Of a stretch of 10,325 bases of DNA, positions 1 to 6,963 are shown piece by piece. The notes below the pieces were generated by a model. It was given only the letters and a program-made list of their open reading frames with translations. It had not been told where the DNA came from and did not search any database. Source of the stretch: a bacterium (GTDB taxonomy: Bacteria; Margulisbacteria; Marinamargulisbacteria; JAAEMD01); contig JAAEMD010000024.1 of the NCBI GenBank assembly GCA_024225875.1, forward strand, positions 1-10,325. Reading direction: 5' to 3'. Made by a program: the position numbers and the translations under genes. Position 1 is the first letter of the stretch; each line of letters begins with the position of its first letter.

Positions 1-144
1 ATGAACTTAAAAAAGGCCGCTGCTTTAACTTAACTTGATAAATTGAATGTGTTTTTTGGATGCTATTCATCTCTTCTTTTCTCAGTTCTTTTGTTTTTTT
101 GATGATTGGGCTGCGTCAGCAAGCCCTAGTTATCTGTGATATCC
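1..144. other. Intergenic leader upstream of the motor-like operon
   Basis: No gene is recognisable here. An ATG at position 1 opens only ten codons. A pyrimidine-rich tract spans about 66-102. A small hairpin follows: GGGCTGC (108-114) pairs with GCAAGCCC (119-126) with one bulged A and loop GTCA. It is not followed by a T-run on either strand, so I do not call it an intrinsic terminator. It could be a remnant terminator of an upstream gene lying outside the window or a regulatory hairpin just 5' of the promoter. Confidence 0.4.
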
Positions 145-173
145 TTGGCTGGTCAATATTAAAATGATATACT
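145..173 (+). promoter_or_regulatory. Putative sigma70-type extended -10 promoter of the five-gene operon
   Basis: The -35 box is TTGGCT (145-150, four of six matches to consensus), the spacer is exactly 17 bp, and the -10 box is TATACT (168-173) preceded by TGA (165-167), an extended -10. Transcription would start near 180, giving a 5' leader of about 65 nt before the ATG at 246. It is the only well-formed promoter I see ahead of the operon, and the gaps between the five genes are too short or too plain to suggest others. Confidence 0.55.
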
Positions 174-232
174 CAAAACATATATAGAAAGTTCCATTAA
201 AATGGTTTATTACCATACATATAATTTTTTTT

Positions 233-237
233 GGAGG
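233..237 (+). promoter_or_regulatory. Ribosome binding site that decides the start of the first operon gene
   Basis: GGAGG lies 8 nt before the ATG at 246. An in-frame TTG at 231 would lengthen the protein by five residues, but it overlaps this Shine-Dalgarno sequence, so the ATG at 246 is the likely start. The resulting N-terminus is also a better signal peptide. Confidence 0.8.
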
Positions 238-245
238 ATGTAGTA

Positions 246-1463
246 ATGTTAATAAATTTTAGAAAAACGGCCCTGATGATCCTGGTTTTATTGTTTATGT
301 CAGCGGGCTTACATGCAAAAATTTCATATGATATTGAAGACTTTGAAAGGAAGGGTCTAAAGGGTGGCTTTAGCTTAATTAATCTTAATGAGAAAAACTA
401 TGGAAAATTGAGTATGAGTCCGGACTTCAGTCTTGGTCCTGTTGCAATGGGTATAGATATAAATTTTTTTATGAATTTAAGCGGTGAAACGGAGCTGCCG
501 TCAGAACTTCAGCCCCTGACATTAAGACATGTGTCTTATGATTATGAAAATAAACACGGTTTTAAATGGGGGCGGTTAAGAAATGTTACGCTTGGCTATG
601 GGTTATTAATGGATAGCTATGATTCAGGGAGCAGGGGATCTTTTGAGTTTAATGCAGGAAAAGCTGGTTTTTCAGGCTACACAACTATTGATTCTGTCCG
701 GATAGATACAATGTATACGGCAACATCAGTAAAAGCAGTACGGGGAGCCTATACTCATTATGAATCGCCCTTTCTGGGTAGTCCGATTGTTATAGGGGCA
801 ACGTATGTATCGGACTCTGATGGGATTGATGAAACTGTTTTAGGAAGAACTATTAGTAGAGATAAGCAAAATGGTTATGGTATTGATATAGGTTTGCCGA
901 TTGCTGGAGAATTTTTAACTTTCTACACGGAATATGTTCAATTAATTGATAAAGGCCGTGGCGGTTCAGCAGGTGCAAGGGGTGCTTTTTTTAAGCAGTT
1001 TAATTATCGTTTAGAGTATAGAAAGCTTGGGTCAAGGTTTGTTCCCGGTTATTTTGACAATACATATGAAGATACAACTTTTGATTTTGATAATCAGTCG
1101 ACTGACAAAGCTGTTGATGGCTGGTTTGCAAGCTGTGGTTCAAGTTTTATGGATGATAGATTCATGGCCGGTATAAATTATGAAAAATATGATGGAAGAA
1201 ACACTTTAGTGACAGCAGCTTTTGGATGGACTAGATTTCAGAATACGGTAGGTGTTATTAATTATGTAATGCCGTTTACGGGTAAAAATAATGCAGTATT
1301 AAACGCAGATGTTCTATATTATACAGAGGGGCTTTTTAACTATGTTATTCATTATAAAAGAAATTACAAAGGAAATGATCTTTTTACCGAATCATATGGG
1401 TTTAGTGTTAGAATGGACTTAAACAAGATGTTTCCTGGATTACCATTTGTAATTAACAGCTAG
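246..1463 (+). CDS. Exported, probable outer-membrane beta-barrel protein (motor operon gene 1)
   Basis: The 405-residue product begins with a classical Sec signal peptide: basic residues R6 and K7, a hydrophobic core (about 9-20) and a likely cleavage after LHA at residue 24. The mature part is rich in alternating aromatic and polar stretches with many Tyr, Phe, Gly and Asp residues and no further hydrophobic helix, typical of an outer-membrane beta-barrel. The segment RLRNVTLGYGLLMDSYDSG (about residue 112 onward) and the later IVIGATYVSDSDG resemble a family of uncharacterised barrel-like proteins that I recall from diverse diderms. That recollection needs a profile search. The very C-terminus (FPGLPFVINS) does not end in the aromatic residue usual for BAM substrates, although Phe occurs five residues earlier. 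It is the first gene of a five-gene operon with MotA/MotB- and FliF/FliG-like proteins, so I infer it is the outer-membrane part of the same machine. Specific function is unknown. Confidence 0.7.
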   Translation: MLINFRKTALMILVLLFMSAGLHAKISYDIEDFERKGLKGGFSLINLNEKNYGKLSMSPDFSLGPVAMGIDINFFMNLSGETELPSELQPLTLRHVSYDYENKHGFKWGRLRNVTLGYGLLMDSYDSGSRGSFEFNAGKAGFSGYTTIDSVRIDTMYTATSVKAVRGAYTHYESPFLGSPIVIGATYVSDSDGIDETVLGRTISRDKQNGYGIDIGLPIAGEFLTFYTEYVQLIDKGRGGSAGARGAFFKQFNYRLEYRKLGSRFVPGYFDNTYEDTTFDFDNQSTDKAVDGWFASCGSSFMDDRFMAGINYEKYDGRNTLVTAAFGWTRFQNTVGVINYVMPFTGKNNAVLNADVLYYTEGLFNYVIHYKRNYKGNDLFTESYGFSVRMDLNKMFPGLPFVINS

Positions 1464-1479
1464 AGGTATAGCTTAATAG

Positions 1480-2514
1480 ATGCGAGCTTATGTTTTTTTA
1501 CTTTTTGCAATAAGTTTTTTTGTTTTTGTTGCCGATAAACATTACCTTTATTCTCAAAAAAAGGACAAGGGTCTTTTTCAAAAGGTTATTGATGAGAAGA
1601 CAAAAAAAGTGAAGGGTAAAAAGCTGAAAGAAGAGGAAATCTATGATCTGCAAAAAGAATTTGAATCTTTAATAAAAAGAAAACAGTTTTCCAAAGCTTT
1701 TGAAGTGCTGACAAAAATACCAAAAAAGTCATATACCAGACAAAATAAGGACATGCGTCCTCATCTTTTAATGTTTAATACTATTGAAGAGGAGGTTTCA
1801 GAGGGTAGTGGTGCCTTTGGAAAAGAAGAGGATCTGGAAGAAGGTTTACGACAGACTGTAATACGTTTGTATAAAGAAGCGCAGCTTGCCTATATTGAAG
1901 GGAGAAAAGATGTAGTTAGAGACCTGCTTATCCATATTCTTTTTCTGCATCGGCGTAATGTGAAGGCAAAAAAGCTGCTTGATTATGGCTTAGGTCTTAA
2001 GCTTGGTTCATATAAAGTAGAAGATATGGAGAATAAGTACTGGAAAGTATCCGATGTTTATTTTTATGGAGGTAATTATGAAAAAGCGACAGAAGCTTTA
2101 AATATACTAACGAACTTTGATAGAGAAAACCCGGTTATATATGAGAAAATGGGTTCAGCATATTATATGATGGCCAGAAGGAAAAAAGCTGTTGAGGCCT
2201 GGAAAACAGCGCTGTTCTTTGGGTCAAGGGAAAAAACAGCAATAGAAGAAAGCATAAAAAAAACACAGGAACTAATAAAACTGGACCAGGAAGCTGTAAA
2301 GAAAAGAGAAAGAGAGAGAAAGAATAGGAAAAAGGCTGAAAAAATTAAGGGTGAAGTTCAATTAATGAGAGTAACGGTTCAAAAGGAACAGGCGTATAGT
2401 TATGCGGCAGATTTGAAAAAAAACGGATTAAATGCCTTTGTTGAAGAGATGGCAAATGGTAAATTTGCTGTTAAAATAGTTAAAAATTCGACAAAGTCAA
2501 AGGTAACAAAATAA
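1480..2514 (+). CDS. Exported or membrane-anchored TPR protein with SPOR-like C-terminus (motor operon gene 2)
   Basis: The 344-residue product starts with a hydrophobic segment (about 3-18) that is a signal peptide or a single anchor; the rest is very lysine-rich and hydrophilic. Two TPR-like helical hairpins lie around 186-219 and 220-253 (pattern YFYGGNYEKATEAL and AYYMMARRKKAVEAW). A highly charged, probably coiled-coil stretch covers 255-290. The last about 45 residues (295-335) fit the second half of a SPOR domain: a helix AYSYAADLKKNGLNAF followed by a strand-turn-strand ending in KFAVKIV. SPOR domains bind denuded peptidoglycan, so the protein probably bridges cell wall and partners in the periplasm. 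The ATG is 16 bp after the previous stop; the nearest Shine-Dalgarno-like AGAGG (1462-1466) is 13 nt away, so translation may be partly coupled. The function is inferred from architecture and operon position only. Confidence 0.65.
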   Translation: MRAYVFLLFAISFFVFVADKHYLYSQKKDKGLFQKVIDEKTKKVKGKKLKEEEIYDLQKEFESLIKRKQFSKAFEVLTKIPKKSYTRQNKDMRPHLLMFNTIEEEVSEGSGAFGKEEDLEEGLRQTVIRLYKEAQLAYIEGRKDVVRDLLIHILFLHRRNVKAKKLLDYGLGLKLGSYKVEDMENKYWKVSDVYFYGGNYEKATEALNILTNFDRENPVIYEKMGSAYYMMARRKKAVEAWKTALFFGSREKTAIEESIKKTQELIKLDQEAVKKRERERKNRKKAEKIKGEVQLMRVTVQKEQAYSYAADLKKNGLNAFVEEMANGKFAVKIVKNSTKSKVTK

Positions 2515-2556
2515 TAAATACTACCGATCAATAAAATTGAAACTCAAGGGGAAGTA

Positions 2557-3990
2557 ATGAGATTAAGCAGGATTATTTTAGTTGTACTGGTTTTAGTCGT
2601 GAAGATGTTAGCTGTTAGTAATATTTATAGTTATTCTATAAAGACAACTTTAGAAAACAGCTATGCTGAAAGAGTTCAAAAAGCACTCAATGCAGTTTAT
2701 GGTAAAGAGGTCTTTTTTGTTATTGTAAATATTGATATGGATTCACCCAGCTATGAAATAAAATACACTCAGGAATCTAATCCTAAAATATCAAAGGGAA
2801 AGTCAGGACAGAAAGTAAATCTAATGCCTGGATATCCAGTAATAAAAAATTTGGGTCCATCAGATTTGAGCCGATTACCATTTGATTCTGTAACCAGATA
2901 TAAAAGACCGGTAATTAGAAGAATAAAAGTTAATCTTTATGCTAATAAAGCCTATTCTAAATCAAGAGCACGAAAAGCAACTAAGCTTGTAAATGATATT
3001 TTGAGTTTGAATACTAAACGGGATAAAGTTATCATCAAATTTCAAACATTTTATAAAAAGCCAATACCAAAACAAACTATAACTCTTCAAAGAGAAGAGC
3101 ATCAATTACTGACATATCAAAATTTGTTTTATGTTTTGGTTATATTGCTGGCCATTATATATATTTATATATTTTACAAGATGCAGAATAAAAAAATAGT
3201 TACAGAAAGCAGTGGTTCCGGAGCAGGTAGTCTTAGTGTTAATTCTACTGTTGAAATGCCAGAAGGTGCTGGCAGTGGTCGCGGTGGAGATCTGACAATA
3301 TCTCAGGCACCTCCAATAAAGCAGTATTTTAACTTTGTTCAGCATAGCAATATCAATAAACTTATTTATATATTAAAAAAAGAAAAAATAGGTGTTGAAT
3401 ATATTGGTACCATGATCTCTTTTCTGCCAGCAGATTTGGCTAAACAGGTTTTGTGTTCCTTAGATATTAATACACAATCTGTTATTGCTGTTGGTTTGCT
3501 ACAGCAAAAAATGATCAATAGACCGATAATAGAGAAATTTGAAGCTCAACTAAAAACCTGGATGGAATCTTTATCAGGTGGAGTTATGGTATTTAAAGAT
3601 CTATTTAATCTGGTATCAAGCGATAACAAAAAACAGTTGTTAGCCTTATTAAATAAGAAAAACTCAGCAGGTTACAGATCTTTCAGAAGTAATATTCTTA
3701 TATTTGATGATTTAAGGCTCTTGAGTGATGATGAAATAAAGATACTGCTGTCAGAAGTTAATATGGATAAGTTTTCAATAGCCTTATCTTCGGTAGAAGA
3801 GGCGACATATCAAAAAATAGATAAAAACTTAACAAGAAGCGCCAGGGCTATGCTGGAACAGTTTCTCGAGTTAAAGGGCAGTGTGTTAACACAAAAAGAA
3901 ATTGAGCGTGCACAGGCAGGTATTCTAGAAGTGGCCAGTATACTTGAAGAGAAAAAAAAGATAAGTTTAAGAGAAAAGATCTTTGGATAA
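2557..3990 (+). CDS. FliF-like/FliG-like fusion protein, membrane-anchored rotor-type subunit (motor operon gene 3)
   Basis: This 477-residue protein joins two flagellar rotor modules. Residues 5-20 form a signal/anchor helix. Residues about 33-170 look like the C-terminal periplasmic (RBM3-type) domain of FliF: a helix-strand unit ERVQKALNAVYGKEVFFVIV, an inserted segment containing LMPGYPV, then IRRIKVNLYAN, a helix, and a final strand VIIKFQTF. A transmembrane helix follows (about 189-207), then a Gly/Ser-rich cytosolic linker (about 216-255). Residues 262-475 match FliG middle and C-terminal domains: armadillo-like helices, SGG at 340-342, ILIFDDL at 380-386 (equivalent to the MFVF region), and the torque-domain pattern LLSEVNMDKFSIAL. 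FliG-N and the FliF RBM1 and RBM2 domains are absent; the covalent fusion would make FliG-N, which normally docks on FliF, unnecessary. A strong AAGGGG Shine-Dalgarno (2546-2551) supports the start. I infer it forms the rotor-like partner of the downstream MotAB pair. Confidence 0.8.
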   Translation: MRLSRIILVVLVLVVKMLAVSNIYSYSIKTTLENSYAERVQKALNAVYGKEVFFVIVNIDMDSPSYEIKYTQESNPKISKGKSGQKVNLMPGYPVIKNLGPSDLSRLPFDSVTRYKRPVIRRIKVNLYANKAYSKSRARKATKLVNDILSLNTKRDKVIIKFQTFYKKPIPKQTITLQREEHQLLTYQNLFYVLVILLAIIYIYIFYKMQNKKIVTESSGSGAGSLSVNSTVEMPEGAGSGRGGDLTISQAPPIKQYFNFVQHSNINKLIYILKKEKIGVEYIGTMISFLPADLAKQVLCSLDINTQSVIAVGLLQQKMINRPIIEKFEAQLKTWMESLSGGVMVFKDLFNLVSSDNKKQLLALLNKKNSAGYRSFRSNILIFDDLRLLSDDEIKILLSEVNMDKFSIALSSVEEATYQKIDKNLTRSARAMLEQFLELKGSVLTQKEIERAQAGILEVASILEEKKKISLREKIFG

Positions 3991-4012
3991 AAAAATAATA
4001 AGAGGATGAAAA

Positions 4013-4786
4013 ATGGACATTAACTTAATTTTAGGTGGGGTTGTAATATTTATTGCTTTTTTTTTCGGTGTTCCTGCGCTTCGTACTGAGCTTGGAACCT
4101 ATTTAGAACTTAATGCTTTTATATTAGTTTTTTTTGGCACAATAGCCTCCACCTTAATAAGTACTTCCTTTAAAGAGTTTAAAAACATTCTAATTGTCTT
4201 TAAACAATTAATTTTCAGACCTAAAAAACTGGATCCTTTTAAAGCAGTTGAGATTTTAGTACATATCTCTGCAGTGGCTCAACGCAGTACAAAACAGGCT
4301 TTACTGGCGGAGGGAGTCGGTATTGGCGATGGCTTTCTGGAAAGGAGCCTGGGTCTGGTAGCTGCTGGTTTGGATAGAGAGTTTGTTCAGAGAACTCTGG
4401 AAACAGATATAGCTGAAATACAAAGAAGACATTCCCAGATGGGTGGTATGGTAAGGACTATGGGTGCCTTTTCTCCAATGTTTGGTATGACAGGAACAGT
4501 TTTAGGAGTTACTCAGGTTCTTCAGAATGTTACTGATATAGATACTATTGTTTCAGGTATGTCATTAGCTCTACTGACTACATTATATGGACTTATACTT
4601 TCTTCGGTGTTTTTTATCCCTTTATCCAACAAATTAAAAGGTATAAGTGCTGGAGAATTATTGACCAAGCAGATTATTATGGAGGGGATTCTTGCTATTA
4701 TGGATAAGGAAATACCTCTCAAAGTAGAGCAGTATCTCCAGGCCTTTTTACAGACAAAAGCAAAAAAGCAGAAGAAAGAAGAATAA
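4013..4786 (+). CDS. motA: MotA/TolQ/ExbB-superfamily stator protein, MotA type
   Basis: The 257-residue length and layout are those of MotA: two N-terminal membrane helices (about 5-22 and 33-52), a large cytosolic loop (about 55-147), and two C-terminal helices (about 148-170 and 183-205). The family signature is clear: GAFSPMFGMTGTVLG with P155, and FIPLSNKLKG with P203, corresponding to the two functionally important prolines of E. coli MotA. The loop carries R91, K94 and E100 in the region where MotA proteins display charges facing FliG. MotA assembles as a ring around a MotB dimer in the inner membrane, forming an ion channel that drives rotation. TM4 contains LLTTLYG (T189 and T190), a polar pair I associate with Na+-type stators. 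AAGAGG lies 7 nt before the ATG, and the gene ends one base before motB, so the two are translationally coupled. Confidence 0.92.
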   Translation: MDINLILGGVVIFIAFFFGVPALRTELGTYLELNAFILVFFGTIASTLISTSFKEFKNILIVFKQLIFRPKKLDPFKAVEILVHISAVAQRSTKQALLAEGVGIGDGFLERSLGLVAAGLDREFVQRTLETDIAEIQRRHSQMGGMVRTMGAFSPMFGMTGTVLGVTQVLQNVTDIDTIVSGMSLALLTTLYGLILSSVFFIPLSNKLKGISAGELLTKQIIMEGILAIMDKEIPLKVEQYLQAFLQTKAKKQKKEE

Positions 4787-4787
4787 A

Positions 4788-5468
4788 GTGGTAAAAAAGC
4801 TGGAGCCTGTTCAAAGAGAGGAAGTAGGCGGTGAAATAGATACCGTTTACGGTGATATGCTCACTTTTATAGCAATGCTTTTTATATTATTATTTACACT
4901 CTCCTATAATGAAAAGAAGAATGAAGACTTTTTTACTGAAATGCGTTTAACGTTCGGTGCTAAAGATATTGAGCAGGATAAAGTAATAACAACAGAAGCT
5001 CTGTTTGTTAGCAGAGTAGAGGGTTTTATTAAAAAAGAAAAACTACAGGAGCATGCCAGGGTTTTAGTAGATGAACAAAAGATTAAGCTGATATTGAGCC
5101 CTCCTGTCCTTTTTGATAGCGGTAAAGCAGTATTAAAAAAAAGGGGCCAGGAGATATTGAAATCAGTGGCTGAAGTGTTTTCTACAGTTGAAAACCCTAT
5201 TATAGTCGAAGGTCATACCGACAATGTTCCAATTCATACAAAGAAGTTTGAATCTAACTGGGAGCTTTCTTTCCACAGGTCTTTTTCAGTATTAAAATAT
5301 TTTTTTGCTAATTTTAACTTTAGTCCAAGGCAGTTTTCAGCGATAGGTTATGGTGAATTTCATCCTCTGGTTGCTAATGATACTCCGGAAAACAGAGCTA
5401 TAAATAGAAGAATAGAAATAAATGTTATACGTATAACTGAAGCTGCTGCCTTTGCACCCCATTTTTAG
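4788..5468 (+). CDS. motB: MotB-type stator protein with OmpA-like peptidoglycan-binding domain
   Basis: The 226-residue product starts at a GTG one base after the motA stop, with an A/G-rich sequence at the end of motA serving as ribosome binding site. A single membrane helix (about 22-40) carries D23 in YGDMLTFIAML, the equivalent of the conserved ion-binding aspartate (D32 in E. coli MotB). The periplasmic OmpA/MotB_C domain spans about 105-215: VLFDSGKAVL, EGHTDNVPI with D145, NWELSFHRS with R164, the GYGE turn, and ENRAINRRIEI. D145 and R164 match the residues that hold diaminopimelate in OmpA-type domains. The linker between helix and domain is short (about 65 residues), so the protein is at the small end for MotB. 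It anchors the stator to peptidoglycan. It is the last gene of the operon and converges on rho with a 6-bp gap. Confidence 0.93.
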   Translation: MVKKLEPVQREEVGGEIDTVYGDMLTFIAMLFILLFTLSYNEKKNEDFFTEMRLTFGAKDIEQDKVITTEALFVSRVEGFIKKEKLQEHARVLVDEQKIKLILSPPVLFDSGKAVLKKRGQEILKSVAEVFSTVENPIIVEGHTDNVPIHTKKFESNWELSFHRSFSVLKYFFANFNFSPRQFSAIGYGEFHPLVANDTPENRAINRRIEINVIRITEAAAFAPHF

Positions 5469-5474
5469 AATGAC

Positions 5475-6773
5475 TTATTGAAAAATACCGGAATTTAAGA
5501 ACTCGTCATTAGACTTTGTTCTGCCTAACAACCGCAATAACTCTTCAGCCGCACTTTCGGAATCTATATTCTTGCGTAATAAATACATTTTTTTCAACGT
5601 ATCTTCATTTAATAACAGTTCTTCTTTTCTTGTACCGGAGTTAATTATATCTATTGCAGGAAAAATCCTTCTATTTGCCAGTTTTCTATCAAGATGTAAC
5701 TCCATATTACCTGTGCCCTTAAATTCTTCGTAAATAATATCATCCATTCTAGAGCCTGTATCAACCAGTGCAGTAGAAATGATTGTAAGGCTGCCGCCTT
5801 TTTCAATATTTCTTGCACCTCCAAAGAATCTTTTTGGTTTATGCAGAGAGCTGGGATCCAGTCCTCCGGACAGCGTTCTTCCAGACGGAGGCACGACCAG
5901 GTTATAGGCGCGAGCTAAACGGGTAATACTGTCCAGCAGTATTACAACATCCTTACCGCATTCTACTAAGCGCTTAGCGCTTTCCAGCACAAGTTCTGAT
6001 ATACGGACATGCTGTTCTGGCGGCTCATCAAATGTTGAGTAGATCACCTCTCCTTTTACAGACCTTTCCATATCGGTGACTTCTTCAGGCCTTTCATCAA
6101 TTAGAAGAACTTTAATTAATATTTCTGGATGGTTAATAGCTATACTATGTGCGATATCTTTTAATATTGAAGTTTTACCTGCTTTTGGTGGTGAAACAAT
6201 TAATGATCGTTGTCCTTTTCCTATAGGTGCCAGCATATCAATTAATCTTCCTGAAATAGGCTTGATACCGCTTTCCAGAAGTAGTTTTTCGTCAGGGTAT
6301 ATTGGAACAAGGTTGGAAAAAACATTGCGGTTTTTCACCTTTGAAGGGTCTTCAAAGTTTATTGCTTCAACTCTTAGTAGAGAAAAGTATCGTTCACCCT
6401 CTTTAGGTGGGCGTACCTGGCCAGAGACAGTATCGCCTGATGCCAGACCAAATCTTCTTATTTGAGTTTGAGAAACATAAACATCGTCCGGACTGGGCAG
6501 ATAATTATGCGTTCGTAAAAAGCCATAACCGTCAGGCAGTATTTCTAACACGCCTCTGGCAAATATCAGGCCGTTCTGTTCGGTTTTGGCTTTAAGTATT
6601 TTAAAAACAAGGTCCTGTTTTTTTAATTGAGTATAGTTTTCAAGTTTTAGTTTATTTGCAATTTCATGGAGTTCTGTGACAGTGCATTGCTGCATTTCTA
6701 CAATATCAAGACTGTTATCATTTTCTTGAAGTGCTTTTTTTTCTTCTGCAGTTTTAGTTTTTCTTTTATCCAT
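5475..6773 (-). CDS. rho: Transcription termination factor Rho
   Basis: The product is the hexameric RNA-dependent ATPase that terminates transcription in the cytosol. The 432 residues are close to the usual length (419 in E. coli) and all hallmarks are present: the helical Rho_N domain (about 29-62), the OB/cold-shock RNA-binding domain (about 68-140, with DGYGFLR), Walker A SPPKAGKT (194-201, K197 and K200), DERPEEV with the catalytic glutamate E227, Walker B VVILLDS (D281), the Q-loop region LSGGLDP, and the R-loop/arginine-finger region DTGSRMDD to LANRR. The start ATG is preceded by AAGGAG (complement of 6787-6792) 13-14 nt upstream, a little far. It is apparently monocistronic. Its 3' end lies 6 bp from that of motB with no hairpin between, so transcripts of the two genes overlap. 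No unusual insertion, such as those in some high-GC or Bacteroidota Rho proteins, is present. Confidence 0.97.
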   Translation of the reverse strand: MDKRKTKTAEEKKALQENDNSLDIVEMQQCTVTELHEIANKLKLENYTQLKKQDLVFKILKAKTEQNGLIFARGVLEILPDGYGFLRTHNYLPSPDDVYVSQTQIRRFGLASGDTVSGQVRPPKEGERYFSLLRVEAINFEDPSKVKNRNVFSNLVPIYPDEKLLLESGIKPISGRLIDMLAPIGKGQRSLIVSPPKAGKTSILKDIAHSIAINHPEILIKVLLIDERPEEVTDMERSVKGEVIYSTFDEPPEQHVRISELVLESAKRLVECGKDVVILLDSITRLARAYNLVVPPSGRTLSGGLDPSSLHKPKRFFGGARNIEKGGSLTIISTALVDTGSRMDDIIYEEFKGTGNMELHLDRKLANRRIFPAIDIINSGTRKEELLLNEDTLKKMYLLRKNIDSESAAEELLRLLGRTKSNDEFLNSGIFQ

Positions 6774-6963
6774 TATTTTTTTCTTTCTCCTTTTTTAAGA
6801 AATGCTGTAGAGCTATTTTAATAGTATAAGATATATAGTTTTTTAATAAAATTTCTATGATTATGGAATCTAATTATTAGAATTATAATCGCTTTCTGAA
6901 GATTAAAAACGGGCAACTAAGTACTAAGTTAACATTAAACAAATAAAATGACAACAATAAAAT
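6774..6963 (-). other. Rho upstream region with a candidate -10 box
   Basis: The gap between rho and the nhaC terminator must contain the rho promoter. On the minus strand a perfect TATAAT lies at 6887-6882, about 110 nt before the rho ATG, but no convincing -35 is found 16-18 bp upstream. A second possible -10, TATACT (6828-6823), also lacks a -35. A tandem duplication of ACTAAGT sits at 6916-6929. The leader is long enough for the autoregulated attenuation known for rho in some bacteria, but I see no clear attenuator structure. Confidence 0.3.

Noticed and set aside
1..33. Ten-codon open frame starting at position 1
   Set aside because: It is too short, has no visible ribosome binding site inside the window, and no similarity to known leader peptides.
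108..126. Hairpin GGGCTGC/GCAAGCCC as a terminator
   Set aside because: The stem is bulged and there is no T-run on either side.
3106..3345. 79-codon open frame on the minus strand
   Set aside because: It lies opposite the membrane helix and linker of the FliF-FliG fusion, has low-complexity composition and no ribosome binding site.
4013..5468. Zorya-type defence (ZorA/ZorB)
   Set aside because: MotA here has normal length without the long cytosolic tail of ZorA, and no nuclease or helicase partner genes follow; rho and a transporter are the neighbours.
4013..5468. TolQR or ExbBD energiser
   Set aside because: The four-helix MotA layout, the SPMFG and FIPLSNKL motifs, and the OmpA-like domain on the partner identify MotA/MotB rather than TolQ/TolR or ExbB/ExbD.
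5469..5510. AATGAC/GTCATT inverted repeat between motB and rho as a shared terminator
   Set aside because: Only 6 bp with a 30-nt loop, no T-run, and it extends into rho coding sequence.
6076..6595. Two plus-strand open frames opposite rho
   Set aside because: They are shadows of the strongly conserved rho coding sequence and have no recognisable product.
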